This document shows positions 8,760 through 18,193 of a stretch of 64,000 bases of DNA, piece after piece; the stretch's first letter is position 1; each line of letters begins with the position of its first letter. The notes beneath the pieces were generated by a model that saw only the letters and a list, made by a program, of their open reading frames with translations, had not been told where the DNA came from and did no database searches. A program made the translations under genes and the position numbers. Source of the stretch: JAKVCB01 sp963578605. Lineage in GTDB: Bacteria > Planctomycetota > Planctomycetia > Pirellulales > Lacipirellulaceae. The stretch spans positions 16,917 through 80,916 of the forward strand of contig CAUZEA010000012.1 in the NCBI GenBank assembly GCA_963578605.1, read 5' to 3'.

Positions 8760-9410
8760 TCAAACTGTTGAAGCCCAAGGAGAATCATTCCAGGCTTGGC
8801 CCAGCCGTTTGATGGCTGAGTGAAGTCGGCTTTTCACGGTTCCCACAGGCACGGCGAGTTCATCCGCCGCTTCCCGATATTTTAACCCACGAAAGTAAAC
8901 GAGGCTAACGGCCGATTGCAACTGATCGGGCAGGGCGGCTACCGCCTGACGAATCCACAAGATTTTTTCTCCCTGATCAAGCTGATCGAGCGGGTCGGGT
9001 TCACCGCTTTGCAGCAGATCAACCAAGGCCCCCAGTTCTTCATTTTGCGAACGGTTGGGTCGATCAAGGCTCACCAGCCGGTGCCGCTTGTTACGGCGCT
9101 GGATGTCGATAGCCTGATTCGTGGCTACGGTATAGAGCCAAGGCCGAACCTTGCGGTCCGCGTCGAACATATGCGACTTGAGGTGCACCTGCAGGAATGT
9201 GCCCTGAAATGCGTCCTCAGCCAACACGCTGCTTCCCAGGAAGCGGCGAAGGTAATTGAACAGTTCCCGCTCGTAACGCTGCACAAGCCGATCAAAGAGT
9301 TGTTGATTACCGGTAGCCCGGTATTCTAACAGCAACTCTTCATCGGTGATTTCTGCGACGCTATCGAGTTGGGTAGTCGTCAGTCTTTCATCCGTGGTTT
9401 TTGCAATCAT
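8760..9410 (-). CDS. ECF-type RNA polymerase sigma-70 factor
   Basis: 216 residues from ATG 9410, chosen because AGGAG lies 8 bases upstream. A longer frame begins at 9488. Region 2 is clear (ELFNYLRRFLGSSVLAEDAF, then FLQVHLK and RPWLYTVATNQAIDIQRR). Region 4 has ALPDQLQSAVSLVYFRGLKY, EAADELAVPVGTVKSRLHSA, a normal helix-turn-helix for -35 recognition. Between them lies a linker with repeated Asp/Gln. It directs core polymerase to its own regulon. The downstream membrane gene at 7597-8610 is its likely regulator. The signal sensed is unknown. Confidence 0.92.
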   Translation of the reverse strand: MIAKTTDERLTTTQLDSVAEITDEELLLEYRATGNQQLFDRLVQRYERELFNYLRRFLGSSVLAEDAFQGTFLQVHLKSHMFDADRKVRPWLYTVATNQAIDIQRRNKRHRLVSLDRPNRSQNEELGALVDLLQSGEPDPLDQLDQGEKILWIRQAVAALPDQLQSAVSLVYFRGLKYREAADELAVPVGTVKSRLHSAIKRLGQAWNDSPWASTV

Positions 9411-10041
9411 GGTTACGAACTCCTGTGATCGAGAGTTCGACGCATCGGTGGGAAGAATTCTTTCTTCGCCGTCGTCTAAAATGGTCACCCACCAACCCTC
9501 ACATTATAACACGTGCAAATCCATGGGTCGTTGGGAATGACAGAGCGCAACCGAACCGGTTCTTCAACGAGACATCGCACCGTCTGGCACGGGGAGCACC
9601 ACCGTCAGTGTCGAAAAATAGCAATTTGCGTGCCGAACCCCTTTTGCCAGCAAGGTCAGGATTTACCCACAACCACAGTAAGTACTTCCCCCAACGGTTG
9701 TTACGCAGAGAAAGGTAGTATTGGTTCGCGCGAAAAACCAGTTCTTGAGTCCTGCGACACCTGCCAATTTTGCAAAACCTGCATCCAGACGTCGCAAATT
9801 TGATCACCAAATTGTTCAACTGTGCGACACCTGGGAGATTTCTGGGTAGGCCTAATGTCAGTTGACATAATAACTTACAATTGCCCGAGAAGGTGCCATT
9901 TCGGCAGCAGCCAGGGCCGTTTGTAACTGGCTACTGAGGTCTTTGATGCCGCCCGCGCTTAAAATGCAAGACTGAGGAGTCGGAGAGCGACTCGTATCGG
10001 CGGCTTTTCAACAGTCCACCCATTCGTTTGCGAGATTCACC
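9411..10041. other. intergenic region between divergent genes
   Basis: 630 bp between the ECF sigma gene (minus) and the M48 protease (plus). It must hold both promoters. I see TTGACA near 9860 without a convincing -10 at 17 bp. I also see two copies of TGCGACACCTG about 66 bp apart (near 9757 and 9823), which could be binding sites. There is no coding signal. Confidence 0.4.
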
Positions 10042-11214
10042 GTGACCGAGCAACCCAGCGAGCCAACTACCCATGCGAAACCGCTCGAGGCGGACCTGGC
10101 CTCGGAAATGACGCCTCACGAGCAAGCCGAAGCCCGCCGCTATGGTCGGATTTCCCTCGCCTGTTCGCTGGCGGACTCGGCGCTCGACCTGGTCTATTTG
10201 GGGGTCATGACCTTTGTGATTGCTGTCCCGCTGGACAGTTGGCTGGCAGAGTTCCCCCTTTTGAGTGGTTCGTGCTCTTATTTGAGATTGATCGCCCTGT
10301 TGTTGATGGTGTTTGCATTTCACGTCATGGTCAGTGCCCCACTTTCGTTTTTCTCGGGGTTTGTCGTGGAGCATTGGTTTGGTTTGAGTCGCCAAACGCA
10401 CTTACGCTGGTTGCGGAACTGGTCACTTAACAACGGGCTTGCACTGGTTTTCAGTTTGATTATGTTTGTGGCCCTGTTTGCGATCATCTGGAATACGGGT
10501 CCTTACTGGTGGTTGATTGCGGCTGGGGCATTCTTTGTGGTGAACGTGATCCTGGGTCAGGCTGCCCCGGTGTTGATCATGCCATTGTTCCACAAGATCG
10601 AACGGCTCGACAACCGCGAGATCGAAGACCGCATGGCCCGGCTGGCCGAGGGTACCGGGTTAACGATAGAAGGGGTCTACCGACTTGGTCTCAGTGCAGA
10701 TACGTCCAAGGCGAATGCGATGTTGGCGGGGCTGGGGCCAACGCGACGCGTGTTGATGGGGGACACTCTGCTCGACCAGTTTTCGCTGGAAGAAATCGAA
10801 GTAATCTTTGCCCACGAGATTGGTCATCACGTTCACCGGCACATCAATAAAATGATTGCGGCAGGTATCGTATGGAGCTTGCTCGGTTTTTGGCTTTGCG
10901 ACTGGCTGATTCAATGGTGGACCGGGGGGGGTATTGGCGCGCAGGTACCGATCAGCGCGTTGCCGCTGGTGATGTTTACATTGTTAGTTTTCCGGTTGGT
11001 CCTGGAGCCCGTGCAAAATTTCATGAGTCGTCACTATGAGCGGCAATCGGATCGATATGCGCTGGCGCGAACTGGTGATCGGGCAGCCTATCGTTCGGCG
11101 TTTGCAAAACTTGCCAAACTGAATAAGGCTGACACAGACCCAAATCCGGTCGAAGTATTCTTATTCCACAGCCATCCGCCGATCGGTCAACGGTTGGCTA
11201 TGGCTGCCAAGTGA
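10042..11214 (+). CDS. M48-family zinc metalloprotease (Ste24/CAAX-type)
   Basis: 390 residues from GTG 10042. The protein has an N-terminal cytosolic arm, several membrane helices (about 48-70, 85-110, 133-155, 158-180), the catalytic HEIGHHVHRH (about residues 257-266, HExxH zinc motif), two further helices, and the third zinc ligand in ERQSDRYAL (about residue 333). Length and topology match Ste24 (CAAX prenyl protease 1) relatives rather than the shorter HtpX. In bacteria such enzymes act in inner-membrane protein quality control. Its stop is one base from the dprA stop, convergent. The start has no strong Shine-Dalgarno. Confidence 0.92.
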   Translation: MTEQPSEPTTHAKPLEADLASEMTPHEQAEARRYGRISLACSLADSALDLVYLGVMTFVIAVPLDSWLAEFPLLSGSCSYLRLIALLLMVFAFHVMVSAPLSFFSGFVVEHWFGLSRQTHLRWLRNWSLNNGLALVFSLIMFVALFAIIWNTGPYWWLIAAGAFFVVNVILGQAAPVLIMPLFHKIERLDNREIEDRMARLAEGTGLTIEGVYRLGLSADTSKANAMLAGLGPTRRVLMGDTLLDQFSLEEIEVIFAHEIGHHVHRHINKMIAAGIVWSLLGFWLCDWLIQWWTGGGIGAQVPISALPLVMFTLLVFRLVLEPVQNFMSRHYERQSDRYALARTGDRAAYRSAFAKLAKLNKADTDPNPVEVFLFHSHPPIGQRLAMAAK

Positions 11215-11215
11215 G

Positions 11216-12334
11216 CTAAACACGGGTTACCTGCTGACCGCTCACCCGACGCACCAACCGCTTTGTTTCCAGGACGCTGATGGTCGCCAGAACGCGGTGT
11301 ACAGGTAGACCACAGGTTCGCGTCACGACGTCGATCGAGGTTCCTTCGTCGTTGATCGCTTGGAGCACCTGCTGTTCGATGGGATTCAGACGGAGTTCCT
11401 GGGGTTCACGGAGTGCAGCGCCGTCGTTCTGAGGAACCGGCTCGACCAGTGGGCCGAGTTGTGCAAATATGTCGTCGATATTTTCGACAAGCGTTGCGCC
11501 GTCACGAATCAGCGCATGACAGCCGCGCGAGGCACGGCTCTCCACGGGCCCGGGCAGCGCAAAGACCTCCCGCCCCTGCTCGCAGGCAAGGCGGGCCGTT
11601 ATTAAAGCCCCGGAGCGGATCGGCGCTTCGATCACCACGGTCCCCACCGACAGCCCGCTGAGGAGCCGGTTACGCTGCGGAAATGCCCCAGCAAAGGGTC
11701 GCTGATGGGGCGGTGCCTCGGTCAGAAGGCAGCCCTGCTGGGAGACCTGATTTGCCAAGTTTTGATGCTCTGGCGGGTAAATTTGAAGCAGCCCGCTGGC
11801 GAGCACTGCGATCGTGCGGCCACCGGCTTGTAGAGCTCCGCGATGCGCAGCAGCGTCGATACCCCGAGCCAATCCGCTGACGACCGTCAGTCCCGCGCCG
11901 GCCAGGCTGGCGGCCAGTCGCTCGGCCTGTCGGAGACCATATTGCGTTGCCTGCCGGGTCCCCACGAGGGTGATTGCTAACGGGTCCTGAGCGGTTAACG
12001 TGCCGCGGCGATAAAGCACACCCGGTGGATCGTGAATCTCTTTCAACAGCCGCGGATAGACTTCCTGTTCGCTCGTCAAAACATCAATCTGATGTTTCCA
12101 CGCAGATCGGATTACGGTTTCGGCGTCCACTGTCTCGATTGCCGCAGCAATCCGCTGAGCGACTTTGGGGCTAATACCGGGAAGTCTGCTGAGGGTGGTC
12201 GGGCTGGCACTCAGTGCCGCCGAAGCGGAACCAAACGCCGAGAGTAACTCGGTTCGCAACCGCGGGCCCACTCCCTCGACCAACGAAAGCCGCACGCTAT
12301 CGGCAAGGCCAGGGGGAATCGGGTCATGGGTCAT
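11216..12334 (-). CDS. dprA: DNA-processing protein DprA
   Basis: 372 residues from ATG 12334 (MTHDPIPPGLADSVRLSLVE). An upstream frame to 12427 has no family support. N-terminal helix-hairpin-helix-like region (GVGPRLRTELLSAFGS, LPGISPKVAQRI). Rossmann-like core with GTRQATQYG, VVSGLARGIDAAAHRGAL, FPQRNRLLSGLS and EAPIRSGALITARLA, which are the classical Smf/DprA motifs. A C-terminal winged-helix-like domain (LNPIEQQVLQAINDEGTSID) completes it. DprA binds incoming single-stranded DNA and loads RecA during natural transformation. No other competence gene is seen in the window. Confidence 0.95.
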   Translation of the reverse strand: MTHDPIPPGLADSVRLSLVEGVGPRLRTELLSAFGSASAALSASPTTLSRLPGISPKVAQRIAAAIETVDAETVIRSAWKHQIDVLTSEQEVYPRLLKEIHDPPGVLYRRGTLTAQDPLAITLVGTRQATQYGLRQAERLAASLAGAGLTVVSGLARGIDAAAHRGALQAGGRTIAVLASGLLQIYPPEHQNLANQVSQQGCLLTEAPPHQRPFAGAFPQRNRLLSGLSVGTVVIEAPIRSGALITARLACEQGREVFALPGPVESRASRGCHALIRDGATLVENIDDIFAQLGPLVEPVPQNDGAALREPQELRLNPIEQQVLQAINDEGTSIDVVTRTCGLPVHRVLATISVLETKRLVRRVSGQQVTRV

Positions 12335-12478
12335 GGGGCACGGGGTGTTAAAATCTACCGAAGGGGATACCGATTTCCTCTCCAGGGAGTTCACGACTTC
12401 CCTGGCCAAGAAATCCAACCTGGTCACAAAACCGAAGCCCCAACATCCTATCGCGCCAGCTGCTAAAGAGCCAGGAAT

Positions 12479-13189
12479 CTAGGAGGTCAAGGCTCGCGCT
12501 TCGCAAACCAGCCGTACGAGTTCAGCCAGGTTCTTGGAACCCGTCTTCTGCAGCAGCCGAGCCCTACGGAGTTCAACCGTGCGCAGCCCCATTTGGAGTG
12601 TCGACGCAATTGCTTTATTGGACCTGCCGTCCATAAGTTTATCGAGAATTGCCTGCTCGTCGGCACTCAGTTTCGACAAACGTGATCTTGACTCGTGGGC
12701 ACGGACAACTTTGGGATACATCCTTGCACCGTCATCGAGTGCTCCACGAATCACCTGTTCATATTGCTCGTCGCTGCATGGGAACTCGATCAGGTTGCCT
12801 GCCCCCGCGCGCATTGCCGCGACAACACCATCGACGGTTGGGGTGTGGGTGAGGATGACCACAGGCAAACCGGCCCTCAAGGAACACACGCGAGCCAGGT
12901 CGTTTGGTAGTTCACGACTTGACAGTGTTGCTTGAATCAACAAGCAGCCAGTCTGTAGTGACAATGGTACGGCACCGTTCCATGAGAGATCGCCTGCAAC
13001 TTGGCGAAGCCAAAATTCGCAGGTTTCAAAGTGCTGCAATTGCCAAGAATTCGCATCCGCGATACGCAGCATTGAATCGACGACCGACGCGTCGTTTGTT
13101 ATGAGCGCAACTTGATTGCTGAGTTCATCCACCGTTGAAACTCGTAGTCTTGGAGAGAGGACGAAGTTGCCCTTTCGGCGGCTAACCAC
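12479..13189 (-). CDS. LuxR/FixJ-type regulator with degenerate receiver domain
   Basis: 236 residues from a GTG at 13189. The N-terminal about 150 residues have the receiver-domain strand/helix order (VALITNDASVVDSM, LPVVILTHTPTVDGVVAAMRAGAGNLIEF). Where the phospho-accepting Asp should end strand 3 the sequence is GCLLIQATLSS, so the domain probably cannot be phosphorylated in the usual way. The C-terminal HTH is typical of planctomycete FixJ-like proteins (LSADEQAILDKLMDGRSNKA, LQMGLRTVELRRARLL). The gene follows aroB on the same strand after 185 bp. Targets are unknown. Confidence 0.85.
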   Translation of the reverse strand: MVSRRKGNFVLSPRLRVSTVDELSNQVALITNDASVVDSMLRIADANSWQLQHFETCEFWLRQVAGDLSWNGAVPLSLQTGCLLIQATLSSRELPNDLARVCSLRAGLPVVILTHTPTVDGVVAAMRAGAGNLIEFPCSDEQYEQVIRGALDDGARMYPKVVRAHESRSRLSKLSADEQAILDKLMDGRSNKAIASTLQMGLRTVELRRARLLQKTGSKNLAELVRLVCEARALTS

Positions 13190-13374
13190 AACGCGGGCAA
13201 CCGCAGAAATCTTGGAGCCAAGTGTCGTTTACAAAGGACCACTGGTCCGCCCCAGTAGCGCAACGAACTTGTGCAGGAACTCCAAAAATTTTTCTGATCG
13301 TCTAGCTAAGAGGACTATAATAGAGTACCACTCATTTTACCAGTTCCGATTCCAAAAGTTTTTTAGATTTCAAG

Positions 13375-14472
13375 TCAGGCAGGATTGACCAGGGCCGACA
13401 ACACCTGCTCATCGCGAACGTCGTCAACCAGTTCGACATGCCCGATCCGACTGGGGAGCACAAAGCGGAGGCGTCCGCTGCTGGTTTTCTTGTCGTGGTA
13501 CATCAACCGGAGGAGTTCGGCGGGGTCGAAAGCGGGCACTTGGGTGGGGAGTTGCAGCGCGGTGAGCAAATCGAACTGCCGTTGGGTGGTGATTGAATCG
13601 ATGCGGCCAAGGCGTTCGGCAAGCCGTGAAGCGCAAAGCATACCGATCGCGACACCTTCTCCATGAAGCAGCTCTTGGTAACCACTGGCAGCTTCCATGG
13701 CGTGACAAAAGGTGTGTCCATAGTTCAGGGTGGCTCTGTGTCCGCTCTCTTCACGTTCGTCGTTTTCCACGACATCGGCCTTTAATCGGCAGCAACGGTG
13801 GATGATGGTTTGCAGCGTGCCGGCATCTCGTTCCTGAACAGCTTGAATATGTTGCTCCAGGAAAGTGAAAAACTCGTGATCAAGGATCACGCCGTACTTG
13901 ATGACTTCCGCGAGACCGGCCCGGTATTCACGATCTGGGAGCGTGTTCAAGGTATCGACGTCGATCACAACCCCAAGCGGTTGCCAGAATGCACCCACCA
14001 TATTCTTGGCTTGGGGTAAATTGATCCCGACTTTCCCACCCACGGAGCTATCGACTTGGGCGAGCAGGGTGGTCGGCACTTGCAGGAAGCGGAGCCCGCG
14101 ACTGTAGGTGGCTGCCACGAAACCGGCGAGGTCACCGACGACACCCCCGCCGAGCGCGACGACGATTGACTGACGATCGGTCCCTTCTTCAAGCATCCGT
14201 TCCCAGAGTTCCTGGGCCACCTCGGGTGATTTACTTGGTTCTCCGGCATCGACGATCATCAGGTCGATTTCAAAATTCTCATCTTCCAGGTAATCGGCCA
14301 GCTTGTCGCCGAAGAGGGGATCGACGTTGGTATCGGTGATGATGACGGCGTGGGTTGCCTGCGGACAGCGGGTCAGCAGGAACTCCCAGTTGCACAGATT
14401 TCCACTGCCAATTTGAATATCGTAGCTGCGCGAGCCAAGATCAACATGGACAGTTTGCGGGTCGAGTGTCAC
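13375..14472 (-). CDS. aroB: 3-dehydroquinate synthase
   Basis: 365 residues, normal length. It converts DAHP to 3-dehydroquinate, step two of the shikimate pathway, in the cytosol with NAD and a divalent metal. Visible motifs are the NAD-binding VALGGGVVGDLAGFVAATY (about 103-121), the PTTLLAQVDSSVGGKVGINL substrate region, AGLAEVIKYG, and the metal-binding His in NYGHTFCHAMEA and LHGEGVAIGM. It is the second gene after the 74-residue orf 14493-14717 (20-bp gap), so the two are probably co-transcribed. The LuxR-type regulator follows downstream. Confidence 0.96.
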   Translation of the reverse strand: MTLDPQTVHVDLGSRSYDIQIGSGNLCNWEFLLTRCPQATHAVIITDTNVDPLFGDKLADYLEDENFEIDLMIVDAGEPSKSPEVAQELWERMLEEGTDRQSIVVALGGGVVGDLAGFVAATYSRGLRFLQVPTTLLAQVDSSVGGKVGINLPQAKNMVGAFWQPLGVVIDVDTLNTLPDREYRAGLAEVIKYGVILDHEFFTFLEQHIQAVQERDAGTLQTIIHRCCRLKADVVENDEREESGHRATLNYGHTFCHAMEAASGYQELLHGEGVAIGMLCASRLAERLGRIDSITTQRQFDLLTALQLPTQVPAFDPAELLRLMYHDKKTSSGRLRFVLPSRIGHVELVDDVRDEQVLSALVNPA

Positions 14473-14492
14473 AAGTCTGCGGTCTCAAGTTT

Positions 14493-14717
14493 CTAGTTGG
14501 CAAGACGTTGGATGTCGTCGGGGGTCACGGTAATTCGTCGACAAAACCCCGTATGCATGCGAATATACTCAAGCTCAGCCGCGGCCTCTGGCTGGGCATG
14601 CAAAAGTCTTTCCAGACGCGTTCTTTCCGAGGATTCCCAATCGTCATACTCTTCAGGCCATGCGGTTTGGGTTTCGATGATTAGCGCTTCGCGATAGGGA
14701 TCAAATTTGTCGGCCAT
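14493..14717 (-). CDS. small hypothetical protein upstream of aroB
   Basis: 74 residues, acidic, helical, with no membrane segment. It carries the motif PEEYDDWESSERTRLERLLHA near the middle and ends FCRRITVTPDDIQRLAN. It sits 20 bp before aroB in the same direction and so is likely in one transcript. No family is recognised and no function proposed. Confidence 0.65.
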   Translation of the reverse strand: MADKFDPYREALIIETQTAWPEEYDDWESSERTRLERLLHAQPEAAAELEYIRMHTGFCRRITVTPDDIQRLAN

Positions 14718-14794
14718 GGTCTGGTTTCGGTTTCAAAAGGCAAGCGAGAGGTGTCAGAGGGGATCCATTACCAGCTTATTCGATCAGCTGTCGG

Positions 14795-15445
14795 ATGACG
14801 CCACCGGCTCGCCTCATAGGGGTGACGCCATCGACTGCCAGTATATCGACACCAGTATATCGACCCAGTATATCGACCCAGTATACTGATGAAATCGCAG
14901 ATCAAGAAGGTATCCCTGATTTGGTAAATTCCTCCCGGTCAACTCGTCAAAGCAAGTGGCTCATCGGCGTGATTGTGTTGGTCGGTTGTGCGCTGGCTGC
15001 GTTCAGCTGGTGGTTCCGGTTTGCGGCGACCCATCGGGCTGCTGAATTCTGGGGCGGAGCTAATTTCCGACTCATTCGCGATGCGGCGATCGTCGAAGCC
15101 TATGTTCCCGCTGACGATCACGATCCAGGCCGGTTGGCGGCTGGAGCGGCGCAACGAGATGTTTCCCATGTTCCGGGAATGACGCACCTCCGCAATGCGT
15201 TGTTAGAAGACCGTAGTTATATTTGGGTAAAGCGGCAGTTACCGCCGCCAGCCGATTGGAGTTACGGTTTACGATTCGCGGATCAAGCGCGGGAGGTGCG
15301 GATCGAGTTTTCCGCCGATGGCCGCCAGTTGCGATGCATCCCTACCGGCGCGCACCGGCGGAACGAAATTTCGTGTGCCCCGATTTCAGCAGGATTGAAG
15401 AAGGTGTTCGGAGAGCTTTTTCTGCCAACCACGGACTCACGCTAG
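14795..15445 (+). CDS. hypothetical membrane-anchored protein
   Basis: Up to 216 residues. One membrane helix at about residues 54-73 (KWLIGVIVLVGCALAAFSWW), then an extracytoplasmic domain of about 140 residues (EFWGGANFRLIRDAAIVEAY...). The first 35 residues are encoded by the short tandem repeats at 14838-14890 and look unlike protein. A TTG near 14930 preceded by AAGAAGG is a plausible true start, giving about 172 residues ending at the same stop. It precedes parA by about 100 bp on the same strand. No family is recognised. Confidence 0.6.
   Translation: MTPPARLIGVTPSTASISTPVYRPSISTQYTDEIADQEGIPDLVNSSRSTRQSKWLIGVIVLVGCALAAFSWWFRFAATHRAAEFWGGANFRLIRDAAIVEAYVPADDHDPGRLAAGAAQRDVSHVPGMTHLRNALLEDRSYIWVKRQLPPPADWSYGLRFADQAREVRIEFSADGRQLRCIPTGAHRRNEISCAPISAGLKKVFGELFLPTTDSR
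14838..14890 (+). repeat. 13-bp tandem repeat, four copies (last one diverged)
   Basis: CCAGTATATCGAC occurs at 14838-14850, 14852-14864 and 14865-14877, and as CCAGTATACTGAT at 14878-14890. It lies at the 5' end of the membrane protein gene, possibly in its leader rather than its coding part. Confidence 0.9.
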
Positions 15446-15548
15446 CAATTCTCGTTGTGATAGCATGGTGGATGTATTGATCTGGGATTGCCTGCATCGG
15501 GTGCCTATAATTCGCCCCCGTCGTGCTCATCTGGTGGGAAGTGAATCG

Positions 15549-16403
15549 ATGCGATCAATTGCGGTCATCAATCAGAAGGGTGGCGTTGGAAAAACGACCA
15601 CTGCTGTGAACCTTGCGGCGGCACTGGCTGCGGCGGGACAGCGGGTTGGGCTAATCGACATTGATCCTCAGGCGCACGCCTCGCTCCACTTAGGTTCCGA
15701 CCCGGATTTGGGTTTCGACTCTCAACGGTCGGTACCCAATGTCTACGACCTTCTCATGAGCGACCTGCCACTCCATAAATTATGGCAACCGGCGTGTGAA
15801 AACCTCTCGGTTGCCACGGCACATATTGATTTGGCTGCGGCTGAAGTCGAACTGGCCGGTGTGGTGGGGCGGGAAGTTATTCTGCGTGACAAGTTGCTGG
15901 CAGAGGAAGAGCTCGAATCGTTCGATTTCGTACTGGTCGACTGTCCGCCCTCGCTGGGGATTCTGACACTCAATGCGTTGTCGGCCGTCGACGACGTATT
16001 CCTGCCTCTGCAACCCCATTTCCTGGCTTTGCATGGTTTGAGCAAACTTCTGCAGACGATTGGTCTGGTCGCTGAGCGGCTCAACGAGCGGCTGCAATTG
16101 GCCGGGGTGGTGCTCTGCATGTATGAGTCGGGAACTCGTCTTGCTGCGGAAGTGAGCAAGGATGTTGAAGGGTTTTTTCAGGAAGCCCGACGTACGTCGC
16201 CGACCTGGAAACACGTTCGACTCTTCGAAACGCGGATTCGCCGCAATATTCGCCTTGCCGAGGCTCCCAGTTTTGGCCAGTCAATTTTTCAGTATGCGGC
16301 GAATTCCCACGGCGCTGAGGATTATCGCGCCTTGGGCGGAGAAGTGCTGGCCTATTACGCGGGGCGCGATCTGCTGACCTCGGTGGCAAGCCGCGCTGCC
16401 TAG
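15549..16403 (+). CDS. ParA/MinD-family ATPase (orphan Soj-like)
   Basis: 284 residues from ATG 15549, with GGGAAG upstream. An upstream in-frame extension lacks family similarity. Deviant Walker A KGGVGKTTTAVNLA (about 10-23), Walker A' IDIDPQAHASLHLG (about 37-50), and Walker B FVLVDCPPSLGILTLNAL (about 130-147) are all intact. These ATPases dimerise on ATP, bind DNA non-specifically and position chromosomes, plasmids or protein complexes. No parB follows. The next gene downstream is a convergent TPR protein, so whether it segregates DNA or some other cargo cannot be said. Confidence 0.92.
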   Translation: MRSIAVINQKGGVGKTTTAVNLAAALAAAGQRVGLIDIDPQAHASLHLGSDPDLGFDSQRSVPNVYDLLMSDLPLHKLWQPACENLSVATAHIDLAAAEVELAGVVGREVILRDKLLAEEELESFDFVLVDCPPSLGILTLNALSAVDDVFLPLQPHFLALHGLSKLLQTIGLVAERLNERLQLAGVVLCMYESGTRLAAEVSKDVEGFFQEARRTSPTWKHVRLFETRIRRNIRLAEAPSFGQSIFQYAANSHGAEDYRALGGEVLAYYAGRDLLTSVASRAA

Positions 16404-16593
16404 AGGGGCATGCTGTCTGGAGGGGTCGTGGTGCCGAGCCGCTGGCGACCTTGTAAAAGGTGCCTGCCACCAGGCAATGCCCAGCGGAGGAATCCTACCA
16501 GGGCGCCAGCAACGGCAGTGGCCTGGAGGTGGGTGATTGTGGGCGCCGGCAAAATTGTCCCGCTGGTTTGTTGGGGATTGCGATGTTGCGATT

Positions 16594-17106
16594 TCAGACG
16601 ACGGTGCCGGCGATCAGCTTGAACGCGGGATCCTGATGGAGCGTGACGAAGTCGGGTTCGTCGAGCACCAGATCACGAAAATTGGCATCGATATCCAGGG
16701 CCTGAGAGAGATAGCTGATCGCAAGAGTCCGATTGCGGGCCAGGGTCCAATAACAGGCGAGGTTGTAGTGCAGGATCGCTTCGCTGCCGTCCACATCCAG
16801 GGCCTGTTCCAGTGCTTGAATCGCGTGATCGAGTTGGCCTGTCCGTTTGTAGCACCAACCCAACGCTATCCAAACATGGATGTTGTCAGGTGTCAGTTCG
16901 GCGCTCCGCTCGAGCGGAAAGAGGGCCTCGCGAAAACACCCCAGCTCCCGCAGTGCTTCGCCCATCAGATAAGATGCCCGCGCATTGCCGTGCACAAACT
17001 TGCCGCGTCGCTGAAGTGCGGCCAAGGCGTGTTGAGTCATACCGAGCTCAAGGTAGCCTTCGGCTTCTTCGATGATCCGCTGGATGAGGAGATGGACACG
17101 GGACAT
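16594..17106 (-). CDS. tetratricopeptide repeat protein
   Basis: 170 residues from ATG 17106 (MSRVHLLIQRIIEEAEGYLE). At least three TPR units are visible: ELGMTQHALAAL, LGCFREALFPLERSAELTPD, and TGQLDHAIQALEQALDVDGS followed by LAISYLSQALDIDANF. No signal peptide or membrane helix, so a cytosolic scaffold is likely. The open frame upstream to 17619 looks like non-coding extension. It is convergent with parA. Confidence 0.85.
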   Translation of the reverse strand: MSRVHLLIQRIIEEAEGYLELGMTQHALAALQRRGKFVHGNARASYLMGEALRELGCFREALFPLERSAELTPDNIHVWIALGWCYKRTGQLDHAIQALEQALDVDGSEAILHYNLACYWTLARNRTLAISYLSQALDIDANFRDLVLDEPDFVTLHQDPAFKLIAGTVV

Positions 17107-17707
17107 TTTTAAATTACATCGACTTTGAAGTTTATCAGCTGCGTGGTGAAAAGCGTGGTGAAAAGCCGCCCCCCCACAATTGTACTCACCAATAACAAGC
17201 GACCCAAATTTTTTCGACAATTTTGGGCCTTTTCGTAAAAGTTCAGGACTGGTGATTCGCACAACACAAAGCTGATCGAACGCCCCGGTCAGGCCGACGA
17301 CAGAAACTCTGCGGTAGATACGCTTTTCCCGTCCCGAAGGGGGCCAAGCAAACGGCGGCAGATTTTCCGACGAGGCAACCCGCCAGTTCCCCCGAAATTC
17401 CCAGGATCGTAGCCAATCGGCAGGTTGTTTTTTCCGTTTGAACCTCGACACGTTTACCAGAGGTAACACGCAGGAAGGGCCCGCAAGGCAACGGAACCGC
17501 TGAAATGCCCGGTCAAGGCCGTCATTCGGCGGATCTGGTCGGTGGCCACTGCCGTTAGGCATGCAAGTTGCGGGCTGATAAGTTGCGGGTAAGTTGCGGG
17601 TTAGGCATGCAAGTTGCAAGTTGCGGATTGCGGGCTGTTGAGAATGGCTTTGTTCTCGAACCTGTGCCCCAGACCCTGTGTGAGATCGCTTGGGAGGAGT
17701 TTCCGAC
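17107..17707. other. intergenic region with short direct repeats
   Basis: 600 bp between divergent genes. GCGTGGTGAAAA is tandemly repeated at 17141-17152 and 17153-17164. From 17555 to 17640 the heptamer AAGTTGC recurs five times in irregular spacing, with GGCATGCAAGTTGC twice. GGGCTGTTGAGAATGGC (17632-17648) is found again at 20692-20708, upstream of hpf. Confidence 0.6.
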
Positions 17708-18028
17708 GTGCGTCATCTTTGCCCCTACCTGCTGCCGATCGCTCTGGTGTCACTCGGCTTTTGCAGTTGTCTGGCCGCCACCCCGGTGGTCTGCGGTCAG
17801 GTTGTTCCTGACCGGCTCCCGTGGGTTCGCACGGCCGATGCGTGGGAGCTGTTGGGCAGTTGGTTGCACACGGTTCCCGTCGGTCCGAAGCTCAATCCGC
17901 TTCTGGTGGCGGGGGGGCAAATCCTGGGCTGTTTATATGCTTTGTGGGCGTTTTCCTCGGAGCCGGGAGCCCCGACATCGACGGGGTCGACCGATGTGGG
18001 ACGCCGCCCTAACGTGAGCCATCCTTAA
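17708..18028 (+). CDS. small exported/membrane protein, unknown function
   Basis: 106 residues from a GTG at 17708, chosen because GGGAGGAG lies 8 bases before it. N-terminal signal-like helix (LPIALVSLGFCSCLAATPVV), a Trp-rich middle (WELLGSWLHTVPVG) and a second hydrophobic segment (LLVAGGQILGCLYALWAF), then a Ser/Thr/Gly tail. No recognised family. It lies 165 bp before the large membrane protein at 18194 in the same direction. Confidence 0.6.
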   Translation: MRHLCPYLLPIALVSLGFCSCLAATPVVCGQVVPDRLPWVRTADAWELLGSWLHTVPVGPKLNPLLVAGGQILGCLYALWAFSSEPGAPTSTGSTDVGRRPNVSHP

Positions 18029-18193
18029 GGGTTAGAGACCGCAACTGCATGACCGGGCGCGCAGCGGCTGGTTTTATTTTGTGGCAATCTCGCATTTTCT
18101 TGCACGATAAGCGGGTCTCGGGTGCCCTAATACTGGAAACGGCCATGCGGTATCCGTTTGCACACATTTGCACCTTTACCCCGGGATTGATCG

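Noticed and set aside
17107..17619. N-terminal extension of the TPR protein
   Set aside because: Residues before ATG 17106 have no repeat pattern and include Cys/Pro/Arg-rich shadow sequence.
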